Positions 8,278 through 16,756 of a DNA stretch of 44,879 bases are shown here, in pieces. Position 1 is the first letter of the stretch, and each line of letters begins with the position of its first letter. The position numbers were made by a program, and so were the translations under genes. Source of the DNA: Candidatus Segatella albertsiae (GTDB taxonomy: Bacteria; Bacteroidota; Bacteroidia; Bacteroidales; Bacteroidaceae); assembly GCA_002451555.1 (NCBI GenBank), contig DKCU01000110.1, positions 1 to 44,879 of the forward strand, read 5' to 3'. Below the pieces are notes generated by a model, which had not been told where the DNA came from, did no database searches, and was given only the letters and a program-made list of their open reading frames with translations.

Positions 8278-9774
8278 CTATCTTTTGCATTTTACTTCAT
8301 CATGAGGATGCTCCAACATGATTTCTAAGTCTAGTATTTGCGAAGTCTTGTCATCTACTTTACACACTTCCGAAGTTCTTTCTCCGACAAGCCAGATGAT
8401 GAATCCTTTCGCATCTACCAAGACCAGTTGTCTTTCTTTCAAAAAAAGGTTGATTTTCTTGTCCGTCAAATAGTCGCTGACTAGTTTGATGCCTTTCATG
8501 CCGAAAGGATGAAATCTGTCTCCATCTTGTGCCAGACGTAGGGTAAGAGGAAAAGAGATCTTATCGGTGTCAAGTGTAATCTTATATTTCTCTTTGCTGG
8601 GTGAGAAGTCCTTGGGCTTGGGCCTCTGTGATATTTTGATTTTTTGCTCCGTCCGTAGATACAAGTCTTTCTCCTTGATCTTTATTTCGTCCTCTTTTAC
8701 ATCATCATAAGGGTCCCATCCCAGGTCAAAATACGCATCGTAGTCAAACTTGACGCTTTGGCTTGGCAACTGATAGATTCCTGGCTCAGGCAATCTCATC
8801 GGCTTGAATTTATTCTCGTCTTTTTTCTTGACGATCAATTCTTTTCTGTCAATGACTAACACATGACTTGCCGATTCCCATTTCTTGCCAACTTTTCCAA
8901 AAGATTCGAGGATTTCCTCGATGACTCCACCAGAGAATCCATAGGGGCTAAGAGCCGTGAAAAGAGCATATTCAGGACTATTTTCCTTTTCTATCCAATC
9001 CTTATCTACATGGATGAAGTTTGAAGTGTCGAATGTAATTCTTTCGGTTCCTTCTATTAGGTTTGGACTTTCCGCAATATCTTGAATGTCACCCAATGCC
9101 TTGTAGCTCTCTTCCAGATAGTGAGCCGTATTGTTGATATTGCGGCATACAGCAGGGTTGATTTCCTTCAACATCGGTATGACATTGAGGCGAATCTTGT
9201 TTCTTACGACATCATCTATGAGGTTGGTGCTGTCGGTGACGTAATCCTGACCTTTTGCAGATAGATATTGCAGGATGGCTTTTCGGTCAACGCAGAGGAG
9301 TGGGCGGATGATGTCGCCATTCTTGGCGGCGATGCCGGTGAGCCCCTTCAGACCTGCACCTCTTATCAGGTTGATGAGGATGGTCTCCACGTTGTCGTCT
9401 TGGTGGTGAGCCACACAGATGCCGTCCGCATGGATGTCTTTTTTCAGTTGCAGGAAATATTGATAGCGCAAATCACGTGCAGCCATCTCAATGCTCGCTT
9501 TGTGAACCTCGGCATAGGTCTTGGTGTCGAAGTGGATGCGATGGAGAGGGATGCCTCGTTGCTCGCAGAGGTTGACGCAAAATTCCTCGTCTCTGTTGGA
9601 TTCCTCGCCACGTAACTGGAAATTGCAGTGGCATGCCTCCAGTTTGTATCCTAGCTCTTGCAGAATGCATAGTAATGCGACACTGTCAGCTCCACCCGAT
9701 AGTGCTACAAGGTATTTGCCACGCTTTGTGAGCAATTTCTTCTTTCTGATGAATTTCTTGACTTGGTCAATCAT
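8278..9774 (-). CDS. tilS: tRNA(Ile)-lysidine synthase
   Basis: Converts C34 of the minor tRNA(Ile)(CAU) to lysidine using ATP and lysine, which allows AUA decoding. A 498-residue protein with the PP-loop SGGADS at residues 26-31, the AHHQDDNVET motif (about 122-131), LIRGAGLKGLTG, and a C-terminal domain (about 400-490) including DGDRFHPFGMKG. The length is at the upper end of the family. It follows kdsB by 32 bp on the same strand, so recQ, kdsB and tilS may be read together. Confidence 0.95.
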   Translation of the reverse strand: MIDQVKKFIRKKKLLTKRGKYLVALSGGADSVALLCILQELGYKLEACHCNFQLRGEESNRDEEFCVNLCEQRGIPLHRIHFDTKTYAEVHKASIEMAARDLRYQYFLQLKKDIHADGICVAHHQDDNVETILINLIRGAGLKGLTGIAAKNGDIIRPLLCVDRKAILQYLSAKGQDYVTDSTNLIDDVVRNKIRLNVIPMLKEINPAVCRNINNTAHYLEESYKALGDIQDIAESPNLIEGTERITFDTSNFIHVDKDWIEKENSPEYALFTALSPYGFSGGVIEEILESFGKVGKKWESASHVLVIDRKELIVKKKDENKFKPMRLPEPGIYQLPSQSVKFDYDAYFDLGWDPYDDVKEDEIKIKEKDLYLRTEQKIKISQRPKPKDFSPSKEKYKITLDTDKISFPLTLRLAQDGDRFHPFGMKGIKLVSDYLTDKKINLFLKERQLVLVDAKGFIIWLVGERTSEVCKVDDKTSQILDLEIMLEHPHDEVKCKR

Positions 9775-9806
9775 TATTTTGACAATTATAGGTTCAGTTT
9801 GCTCTA

Positions 9807-10556
9807 TTAAGCATTCTTATGCTCTTTCAAGAAGACTTCTGCTCTAGCCAAGTCCTCTGGAGTGTCGATGCCAACGGTTTCCACGTCGGTAGTTCCCACT
9901 TTGATCTTGTATCCGTTCTGAAGCCATCTCAACTGTTCCAGGCTCTCGGCGATTTCTAGCGAACTTTGTGGCAGTTGGGTTACCTCTTTCAGTACGTTCT
10001 TGCGATAGGCGTAGATGCCCAGGTGCTTAAGGAAAGGGTAGTGCTCAAGCCATTCCTCCTTTTCCTTGCCCCTGACGTATGGGATGATGCTTCTTGAGAA
10101 GTACATGGCGAAACCTTGGTTATCGACTACGATCTTTGGACTGTTGGGATTGGCGACAGCTTCCATGCTGGTGAAAGGCTTGCCCAATGTCGCTATTTGT
10201 GTGTCTGCGTCATCGAAGCAATGGCAGATGGTGTCGAGTTGGCTCTTGGCAACAAAAGGTTCGTCGCCTTGAACATTGACGATGACGTCCCAGTCTCCAC
10301 CGATTTTCTCGATGGCTTCCTCGATTCTGTCTGTTCCGCTCTTGTGGTCGGTGCGGGTCATCACCGCCTTGCCGCCAAAACCGATGACGGTGTCGTAGAT
10401 GCGCTGGTCGTCCGTGGCGACGTAAGCTTCCTCTAGTGACTGTGCCACCTTTTCATATACATGTTGAATAACTGGTTTTCCACCCAATATGGCAAGTGGC
10501 TTGCCTGGAAAACGAGTGGAAGCGTATCGCGCTGGTATGATTCCAATAAATTTCAT
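9807..10556 (-). CDS. kdsB: 3-deoxy-manno-octulosonate cytidylyltransferase (CMP-KDO synthetase)
   Basis: Activates KDO with CTP to give CMP-KDO for lipid A inner core synthesis. A 249-residue protein of normal family length with the N-terminal nucleotide-binding motif IIPARYASTRFPGKPL (residues 5-20), the VNVQGDEPF motif (about 93-101) and a C-terminal GIDTPEDL segment. Together with the KdsC-type phosphatase at 2.5-3.0 kb this puts two KDO steps in the window, which fits a Gram-negative outer membrane. Confidence 0.96.
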   Translation of the reverse strand: MKFIGIIPARYASTRFPGKPLAILGGKPVIQHVYEKVAQSLEEAYVATDDQRIYDTVIGFGGKAVMTRTDHKSGTDRIEEAIEKIGGDWDVIVNVQGDEPFVAKSQLDTICHCFDDADTQIATLGKPFTSMEAVANPNSPKIVVDNQGFAMYFSRSIIPYVRGKEKEEWLEHYPFLKHLGIYAYRKNVLKEVTQLPQSSLEIAESLEQLRWLQNGYKIKVGTTDVETVGIDTPEDLARAEVFLKEHKNA

Positions 10557-10655
10557 ATTCCGTATTTTTTATGTTATTTTTATTTTCAAGTTTATCTCTT
10601 TATGCTCCTTGTTGTTATCATGTGATATTTTAGGCATGATTCATAGCAATGAAGC

Positions 10656-12464
10656 CTATTCTTCGAAAATATTTCCTTGGCGATTGATTTCATTCAAGAA
10701 AATCTTTCCATATTTTTGTTTTTTGAATTCACCGATACCATGGATGAGGCCGAACTGCTCGATGTTCTTAGGCTTGATCGTCGCCAATTCTCGCAGGGAG
10801 TTGTCGGAGAGGATGATGTAAGGAGGGAAGCCTTGCTCGTCGGCTAACTTCTTGCGCAGTTTCTTGAGACGTTCGATGAGTTCTTGTGTGTCCGACCTGT
10901 GGTAGCTGTTGGTGAATGTAACTCGGCGTGCATGAACGACAGGCGAACTGTCTTTCTTGCGTGTTATCGCCAGTTGTACTTTTTGTTGTCCCCTCAGCAC
11001 TTTCCACCCGAGTTCAGTCACCTTCATCACGTTGCGCTCGTTGTAAGCCACTTCGAAGAAGCCCATTTGCATCATCTGCAAGAGGTAGTCTTGCCAATCT
11101 TTCACGCTGACATCCTTGCCCACACCGAAAGTCTTAAGTTCCTGGTAGTTGTGCTTGATGACGAAGGGCGAGTTGATGCCTCGAATGATTTCGATGCATT
11201 GTCCCACGTGCACGCTCTCGTTGGTCCTGACGATGGCGCTCAGTGCCTTCTGCACCAGTATCGTGCCATCAAACGTCTGTGGAGGGTTGGCGCATACGTC
11301 GCAGTGCCCACAGTCCTTGGCGGCAGTCTCCCCGAAGTAATTGAGGAGGATTCTCCGACGGCAAACTCTTGATTCAGCGTATTCTTCCATCCGCTTGAGC
11401 TTCTGTAGGTTAATGTCTCTCTGCCCGCTTGCCTCGGCAAAGTTTCGGAGCTGGATGATGTCTGCCATCGAATAGAAAAGCACGGTGTCGGCGGGAGCAC
11501 CATCACGTCCGGCACGTCCTATTTCCTGATAGAAACTCTCGATGCTCTTGGGCATATTGTAGTGGATGACCCACCTCACGTTGCCCTTGTCAATGCCCAT
11601 GCCGAAAGCGATGGTGGCGCAGACCACCTGTATCTGATCCATCTTGAATCGTTCCTGTACCGACGCACGCTCAACTGTCGGAAGACCGGCGTGGTAGGCG
11701 GCTGCGTTGATACCTCGTTTCTTCAGTTCCTCGGCCACCATCTCTGTATTCTTACGTGAGAGGCAGTAGATGATTCCTGCCTCTTCGGGTCTGTCTTGTA
11801 TGAAGCGATGGATGTATTTCAACTTTTCCACCTTTGTGCCCTCGCGCCTTACCGCAAGGCTCAGGTTGGGGCGGTCAAAACTGTTGACGAACGTCTTGCC
11901 CGATAGGTGGAGTTGCTGTATGATGTCTTGGCGAGTTATCTTGTCGGCGGTGGCAGTGAGAGCCATCACGGGAACGCCTTTGAAGTTTTCGTGCAACAAG
12001 CCTAGCTGCGAGTACTCTGGGCGGAAGTCGTGTCCCCATTGGCTGATGCAGTGAGCCTCATCGACTGCGAAGAACGAAATCTTGATGTTGCTGAATAGGA
12101 AGGGAATCTCCTTGATGAGTTTCTCGGGCGAGACGTAGATGATTTTCAAGTCGCCTGCCATGCACCTGCGCCTGATGATAGTCTCGTCGATGGAATCGCT
12201 TTCGCTGTTGAGAGCCTCGGCAGGTATTCCGTTGGCCTTCAAGGCTTCCACTTGGTCGTGCATCAAACTAATGAGGGGTGAGATGACGACGGCTGTCCCT
12301 GGTAAAGCCAAAGCAGGCACTTGGTAGCAAATACTCTTGCCACCGCCCGTCGGCATCAATACCAGACAGTCGTTGCCCGTTATGATTTCCTGGATGATCT
12401 CCTCTTGGTTTTGTCGGAAGGAGTCATAGCCAAAATAGTTTTTTAATATTTCTTTTATTTGCAT
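10656..12464 (-). CDS. recQ: ATP-dependent DNA helicase RecQ
   Basis: A 3'-5' helicase of recombination and repair. From the ATG at 12464 it has 602 residues. Seen in order: motif 0 GYDSFRQNQEEII, Walker A MPTGGGKS, DEAH box VDEAHCISQWGHDFR, motif VI QEIGRAGRDG, the RQC zinc cluster (CRRR...CGHCDVC), and an HRDC domain in the last 90 residues. Two upstream in-frame ATGs exist (12494, 12524), but 12524 lies before the -7 box and 12494 would leave a leader of only a few bases; 12464 matches the usual RecQ N-terminus. It lies 99 bp upstream of kdsB, same strand. Confidence 0.95.
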   Translation of the reverse strand: MQIKEILKNYFGYDSFRQNQEEIIQEIITGNDCLVLMPTGGGKSICYQVPALALPGTAVVISPLISLMHDQVEALKANGIPAEALNSESDSIDETIIRRRCMAGDLKIIYVSPEKLIKEIPFLFSNIKISFFAVDEAHCISQWGHDFRPEYSQLGLLHENFKGVPVMALTATADKITRQDIIQQLHLSGKTFVNSFDRPNLSLAVRREGTKVEKLKYIHRFIQDRPEEAGIIYCLSRKNTEMVAEELKKRGINAAAYHAGLPTVERASVQERFKMDQIQVVCATIAFGMGIDKGNVRWVIHYNMPKSIESFYQEIGRAGRDGAPADTVLFYSMADIIQLRNFAEASGQRDINLQKLKRMEEYAESRVCRRRILLNYFGETAAKDCGHCDVCANPPQTFDGTILVQKALSAIVRTNESVHVGQCIEIIRGINSPFVIKHNYQELKTFGVGKDVSVKDWQDYLLQMMQMGFFEVAYNERNVMKVTELGWKVLRGQQKVQLAITRKKDSSPVVHARRVTFTNSYHRSDTQELIERLKKLRKKLADEQGFPPYIILSDNSLRELATIKPKNIEQFGLIHGIGEFKKQKYGKIFLNEINRQGNIFEE

Positions 12465-12504
12465 TTCGCATGAATGATTAACTGCTATTCGCATGTTTTT
12501 CGTG

Positions 12505-12512
12505 CAAAGGTA
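12505..12512 (-). promoter_or_regulatory. -7 promoter box for recQ
   Basis: TACCTTTG on the minus strand, 40 bp upstream of the preferred recQ ATG at 12464. It decides against the upstream ATG at 12524. No clear -33 element is seen. Confidence 0.6.
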
Positions 12513-12542
12513 ATCATTTTTCATTAAAAAAGTATTGTTTTA

Positions 12543-12574
12543 TTTGATTATTTAATGGAAAGTTGTTACTTTTG
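12543..12574 (+). promoter_or_regulatory. Promoter of the M49 peptidase gene
   Basis: TTTG at 12543-12546 and TACTTTTG at 12567-12574 with 20 bp between them. It is divergent from the recQ promoter. Confidence 0.7.
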
Positions 12575-12614
12575 CAGTATTATTACGATAAGAATTTAAT
12601 AAGACAAACGAAAT

Positions 12615-14654
12615 ATGAAGGAAAATCTAGACAAGCAGTTCTCGTGTGCTCAACAGCAACTCGCGAACTCTGATGGACAGTTCTCTTATTCAGACGAGCG
12701 CTTCGCCGATTTGCAGATGTTGCGTTATCGACTGAATGGCTTCGAGGACTTGTCGCTTTCGCAACAGCTCTACATCTATTATTTGTCGAAGGCTACCTTG
12801 ATGGGGCGTGATATTACTTTCGACCAAAACGGAAAGTACAACCTTCGCATCCGCAAGACCTTGGAGGCAATCTATCAGCATTATGAGGGAGAGCGTGATT
12901 GCGATGACTTCAAGGCTTTGGAGGTTTATCTGAAAAGAGTGTGGTTCTCAAGTGGCATTTACCACCACTATGGTTGTGAGAAGTTCAAGCCAGGTTTCTC
13001 CGAGAACTTCTTCTATGCAGTCGTGGAGTCTCTCTCGGAACAATATCTTCCTCTCCGCAAGGGAGAGAACAAGGAGGACTTGCTCGATGAGCTGGTGCCT
13101 GTCATCTTTGATGAGAGCGTGCTACCAAAACGAGTGAATCAGACCGATGGCGATGATCTTGTGGCAACTTCCGCTTGTAATTTCTATGCCGGGGTAACCC
13201 AGGCTGAAGTGGAGGCTTTTTATAATAAGGTGAAGGAGGACTTTGTGAAGGAAAATGCTGGTCGCGAGCCAATCGACGCTCCTTCATTCGGTCTCAATTC
13301 CATGCTTTCCAAGAGAAACGGAGAGTTGGTCGAACTTGTTTGGAAAGAAGATGGTATGTATGGCAATGCCATCAAGGAAATAGTCTCTTGGCTGAGAAAG
13401 GCGCAGAGTTATGCGGAGAACGAACAGCAGAAGCATGTCATCGACTTGCTCGTCAAGTATTACCATACAGGTGACTTGGGTGATTTCGACAAGTATAGCA
13501 TCGCCTGGGTCATGCAGCAAGAGGGCATGGTTGATTTCGTCAATGGCTTTATTGAGGTCTATGGTGATCCTCTCGGTCTCAAGGGTACTTGGGAGGGAAT
13601 CGTGGAATACAAGGATGTGGAGGCTACTCGTCGTACCACTGCTATCTGTCAGAATGCTCAGTGGTTTGAGGACCATTCTCCTGTCAATCCGATGTTCCGT
13701 AAATCTGAGGTGAAGGGCGTGACTGCCCATGTCATCTGTGCCGCAATGCTCGGTGGAGATGAATATCCTGCATCCGCCATCGGCATCAATCTTCCTAACT
13801 CCAACTGGATTCGGGAGTCGTATGGTTCTAAAAGTGTGACGATAGGCAACTTGACCGAGGCTTACAATAAGGCTGCCCAGGGCAATGGATTCCGTGAGGA
13901 GTTTGTCATCGACAGCGAGACCGTGGGACTGATCAATCGTTATGGTGATTTGACGGATGATCTCCACACCGACCTTCATGAGTGCTTGGGGCATGGTAGC
14001 GGAAGACTGCTTCCGGGTACGGATCCAGATGCGCTCAAGGCCTATGGTAATACGATAGAGGAAGCGCGTGCCGATCTCTTCGGCTTGTACTACATTGCCG
14101 ACTCCAAACTGATTGAGTTGGGCTTGTTGCCTGATGCCGAAGCTTACAAGGCTCAGTATTATTCCTACCTGATGAATGGCTTGCTCACACAGTGCATCCG
14201 CATCAAGGAGGGGGACAAGATAGAGGAGGCGCACATGAGAAACAGGGCTTTGATTGCCAATTGGACGCTGGCGCATTTCCCTCAAGCCGTGAGATTGGTG
14301 AAGAAGACCAAGGGCGATGTGGAGAAAACATACGTCGAAGTACTCGACTATCCTGCCCTTAGGGAGGCTTTCGCACAATTGCTAGCTGAAATTCAGCGCA
14401 TCAAGAGCGAGGGTGACTTCATGGCGGCAAGGACTTTGGTTGAGAAGTATGCTGTCAATATCGACCCAGAGATTCATCATGAAATCTTGGATAGATATCA
14501 GAAACTGGACTTGGCTCCATACAAGGGCTTCATCAACCCATGGATGAAGTTGGAGTATGACGAGGACGGTCGTGTCGTGCGTGTCAACTTGGATTACACG
14601 GAGTCGTATGAGCATCAGATGCTTAGATATTCTGAAGAATATGCTACATTGTAA
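12615..14654 (+). CDS. Dipeptidyl-peptidase III family (M49) zinc metallopeptidase
   Basis: A 679-residue protein whose zinc site is the hexapeptide variant typical of M49: HECLGH at residues 455-460, with the second motif EEARAD at 482-487 supplying the glutamate ligand. Family M49 enzymes release dipeptides from the N-terminus of short peptides. There is no evident signal peptide, so it is probably cytoplasmic, although some Bacteroidales relatives are exported. It stands alone between its own promoter and a terminator. The peptidase family is clear; the physiological substrate is not. Database entries for close homologues sometimes carry a misleading 'dihydrofolate reductase' name; no such fold is visible here. 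Confidence 0.88.
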   Translation: MKENLDKQFSCAQQQLANSDGQFSYSDERFADLQMLRYRLNGFEDLSLSQQLYIYYLSKATLMGRDITFDQNGKYNLRIRKTLEAIYQHYEGERDCDDFKALEVYLKRVWFSSGIYHHYGCEKFKPGFSENFFYAVVESLSEQYLPLRKGENKEDLLDELVPVIFDESVLPKRVNQTDGDDLVATSACNFYAGVTQAEVEAFYNKVKEDFVKENAGREPIDAPSFGLNSMLSKRNGELVELVWKEDGMYGNAIKEIVSWLRKAQSYAENEQQKHVIDLLVKYYHTGDLGDFDKYSIAWVMQQEGMVDFVNGFIEVYGDPLGLKGTWEGIVEYKDVEATRRTTAICQNAQWFEDHSPVNPMFRKSEVKGVTAHVICAAMLGGDEYPASAIGINLPNSNWIRESYGSKSVTIGNLTEAYNKAAQGNGFREEFVIDSETVGLINRYGDLTDDLHTDLHECLGHGSGRLLPGTDPDALKAYGNTIEEARADLFGLYYIADSKLIELGLLPDAEAYKAQYYSYLMNGLLTQCIRIKEGDKIEEAHMRNRALIANWTLAHFPQAVRLVKKTKGDVEKTYVEVLDYPALREAFAQLLAEIQRIKSEGDFMAARTLVEKYAVNIDPEIHHEILDRYQKLDLAPYKGFINPWMKLEYDEDGRVVRVNLDYTESYEHQMLRYSEEYATL

Positions 14655-14702
14655 TAGTATCTCATATTATCATATAACATATTATATTATCATATAAAAA
14701 AT

Positions 14703-14732
14703 AAGCATCCCTGCTCAATGGGGATGCTTTTA
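14703..14732 (+). terminator. Rho-independent terminator after the M49 peptidase gene
   Basis: AAGCATCCC and GGGATGCTT form a 9-bp perfect stem followed by TTTT. It lies just 15 bp upstream of the Nudix ATG, so the Nudix gene may depend on read-through. Confidence 0.8.
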
Positions 14733-14746
14733 AAATAATAAGACAA

Positions 14747-15244
14747 ATGGTAGATAATAAGAACGAGCAATTCCCGATTGTCGATGAGCAGGGAAATATA
14801 TTGGGAGCCATCAGTCGGGGAGAAGCACACGATGGGCGCAAGGTCTTGCATCCTGTCGTTCATCTACACCTATTTAATAGTAAGGGTGAACTCTTCCTTC
14901 AGCATCGTCCAGCATGGAAGGATATCCAACCTGACAAGTGGGATACTTCTTGTGGTGGGCATGTCGATTTGGGCGAGAGTGTGCATCAAGCCTTGCTTAG
15001 AGAAGTTGGGGAGGAATTAGGCGTCACGGATTTCGAACCGACATCCATGGGGCATTATGTTTTTGAAAGCCAAAGGGAGAAAGAGTTGGTTTATGTGCAT
15101 CGGTGTGTATATGATGGCGAGGTGAAGCCTAGCCAGGAAGAACTTGATGGTGGTCGATTCTGGAGTAGGGAAGAAATCTTGGAAAACATAGGCAAGGGTG
15201 TCTTCACTCCTAACTTTGAGAATGAATATCAGAAATATTTCTAA
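14747..15244 (+). CDS. Nudix hydrolase (YfcD / IPP isomerase-like subgroup)
   Basis: A 165-residue protein with a complete Nudix box, GGHVDLGESVHQALLREVGE followed by ELGV (about residues 69-92), giving the GX5EX7REUXEEXGU pattern. The N-terminal segment FPIVDEQGNILGAISRGEAH and the histidine-rich HPVVHLHLF resemble the YfcD/isopentenyl-diphosphate isomerase-like branch, which acts on nucleoside or isoprenoid diphosphates; the substrate is unknown. It follows a strong terminator by 15 bp. Confidence 0.88.
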   Translation: MVDNKNEQFPIVDEQGNILGAISRGEAHDGRKVLHPVVHLHLFNSKGELFLQHRPAWKDIQPDKWDTSCGGHVDLGESVHQALLREVGEELGVTDFEPTSMGHYVFESQREKELVYVHRCVYDGEVKPSQEELDGGRFWSREEILENIGKGVFTPNFENEYQKYF

Positions 15245-15603
15245 TTCACAAGACGCCGCACTGCGCCCTGAAAGGGCAATCAACTCCAAGCCTAGGGCAA
15301 CGCCCTAGGCTTGGAGTCATTTATGAAAGTCGCCCTGAAAGGGCAAAAGCATTGATAACAATTTGCTTTTGCCCTTTCAGGGCGACTTTTTTGCCATAAT
15401 CATTACCCAGGGCGTTGCCCTGGGCTGGGAGCTTTTGGGCTTTCAGCCCGTCTGATGCCCCCTTATTATAGTTTTTACAGTATTGCTTTTGTATTTTACA
15501 GTACTTTAACAAACAATTTAATGGAATTGCTTATTAATCTTTACTTAGCAATTTAATACTATTACTAAGTAATCTGTAAGTATTACATTTTATTCTGTCG
15601 GTA
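15245..15603. other. 359-bp convergent intergenic region without a gene
   Basis: Lies between the ends of the Nudix gene (plus) and pheS (minus). The first 200 bp are the palindromic element listed separately (15262-15450). The rest is AT-rich; an inverted repeat TTACTTAG (15541-15548) / CTAAGTAA (15565-15572) could be part of a weak terminator for pheS. No plausible coding sequence was seen. Confidence 0.6.
15262..15450. repeat. Mirror-image pair of REP-like palindromic modules
   Basis: Two copies of a roughly 85-100 bp module face each other. Each, read outward from the centre, has a 26-bp arm (15351-15326 minus, 15364-15389 plus; the arms are perfect reverse complements), then a hairpin around AGGGCGTTGCCCT (15284-15316 with 15-bp arms; 15406-15424 with 8-bp arms), then a short palindrome GCCCTTTCAGGGC (15265-15277) or its variant GGGCTTTCAGCCC (15437-15449). 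The same GCCCTTTCAGGGC core is also inside both 26-bp arms (15332-15344, 15371-15383). Six nested hairpins in 190 bp, in a convergent gap, is the arrangement of REP/BIME-type elements; no transposase is nearby. Confidence 0.8.
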
Positions 15604-16644
15604 TTATTTCGCTGACTCGAATTCACGCAAGAAACGAGTATCGTTCTCGGAGAAGAGACGAAGGTCACTCACACGATACTTCAAGTTGGTGATGCGCTCA
15701 ACGCCCATACCAAAGGCATAACCTGTATAGACATTGCTGTCGATGCCACAGGCCTCCAAGTCGTGAGGGTCAACCATACCGCAACCCAAAATTTCTACCC
15801 AACCGGTATGCTTGCAGAAGTTGCAGCCCTTGCCGCCGCAGATGTTGCAGGAAATATCCATCTCTGCGCTAGGCTCCGTGAATGGGAAATAGCTAGGGCG
15901 AAGACGAATCTTGGTGTCAGCGCCAAACATCTCTCTTGCGAAGGTCAAGAGCACCTGCTTCAAGTCGGTGAAACTCACGTTCTTATCCACATACAATCCC
16001 TCAACTTGATGGAAGAAACAGTGGGCACGGGCACTGATGGCCTCGTTGCGATATACACGGCCAGGGCAGAGCACACGGATAGGAGGCTCATGAGTCTCCA
16101 TATAGTGAGCCTCGTCGCCAGAAGTATGGCTGCGAAGCAGAATGTTCTTGGTTACGTCGCTAGGGTCGCTTTGCTCGATGAAGAAGGTATCTTGCATATC
16201 ACGGGCAGGATGGTCGGCAGCGAAGTTGAGCATAGTAAACACATGCTTGTCATCATCTACCTCAGGACCATGGTACAAAGTGAATCCCATGCGAGAGAAT
16301 ATGTCGATAATTTGGTTCTTGACAACAGTTAATGGGTGACGGGTACCCAAAGCAACAGGGTAGGCAGTACGTGTCAAGTCGATGTCGTCGCTGGAAGCCT
16401 CGGCCTCCTCCATCTGCTCCTTGAGCGAGTTGATGCGCTCGGTGGCTGCCTGCTTGAGCTCGTTAATCTTGATGCCGATGGCTTTCTTCTGGTCTGCTGG
16501 CACCGTACGGAAATCTGCCATGAGGGCGTTGATTTCGCCCTTCTTGCTCAGATACTTCAGGCGAAGCTGCTCTACTTCCTCTGCATTTTGCGCAGAAAGA
16601 GTGCTCACTTCTTGCAATAGTTCTTCTATTTTCTCTAATAACAT
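15604..16644 (-). CDS. pheS: Phenylalanyl-tRNA synthetase alpha subunit
   Basis: Catalytic subunit of the (alpha-beta)2 enzyme that charges tRNA(Phe). A 346-residue protein with an N-terminal coiled coil (about residues 1-85), the GTRHPLT motif (about 99-105), class II motif 2 region (PGRVYRNEAISARAH), FTEPSAEMDI, and motif 3 GFGMGVERI-like YAFGMGVERI near the C-terminus. A cysteine cluster CNICGGKGCNFCKHTGW (about 266-282) is common in bacterial PheS. pheT is not adjacent, as is common in Bacteroidales. The divergent gene upstream encodes a lipoprotein. Confidence 0.96.
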   Translation of the reverse strand: MLLEKIEELLQEVSTLSAQNAEEVEQLRLKYLSKKGEINALMADFRTVPADQKKAIGIKINELKQAATERINSLKEQMEEAEASSDDIDLTRTAYPVALGTRHPLTVVKNQIIDIFSRMGFTLYHGPEVDDDKHVFTMLNFAADHPARDMQDTFFIEQSDPSDVTKNILLRSHTSGDEAHYMETHEPPIRVLCPGRVYRNEAISARAHCFFHQVEGLYVDKNVSFTDLKQVLLTFAREMFGADTKIRLRPSYFPFTEPSAEMDISCNICGGKGCNFCKHTGWVEILGCGMVDPHDLEACGIDSNVYTGYAFGMGVERITNLKYRVSDLRLFSENDTRFLREFESAK

Positions 16645-16669
16645 AATCTTAAATTATATATTTTGGGTG

Positions 16670-16677
16670 CAAAGATA
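16670..16677 (-). promoter_or_regulatory. -7 promoter box for pheS
   Basis: TATCTTTG on the minus strand, 25 bp upstream of the pheS ATG; consistent with the Bacteroidetes consensus. It is back to back with the promoter box of the lipoprotein gene. Confidence 0.6.
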
Positions 16678-16719
16678 ACATTTTTTGCTCAAAATATGAA
16701 ATATCTCAAAAGAAAGTTG

Positions 16720-16727
16720 TACTTTTG
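16720..16727 (+). promoter_or_regulatory. -7 promoter box for the lipoprotein-murB unit
   Basis: TACTTTTG, 29 bp upstream of the ATG at 16757. No obvious -33 TTTG at the right distance. Confidence 0.6.
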
Positions 16728-16756
16728 CATTGAAATTTTGAGAAAATTATAAGTTT

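Noticed and set aside
13284..14378. A 364-codon frame antisense to the M49 peptidase
   Set aside because: The zinc motifs HECLGH and EEARAD on the plus strand show the real gene; the opposite frame has no recognisable domain.
15262..15450. CRISPR array at the palindromic repeat
   Set aside because: The repeats are inverted, of unequal size, and lack equal-length unique spacers; no cas gene is present.
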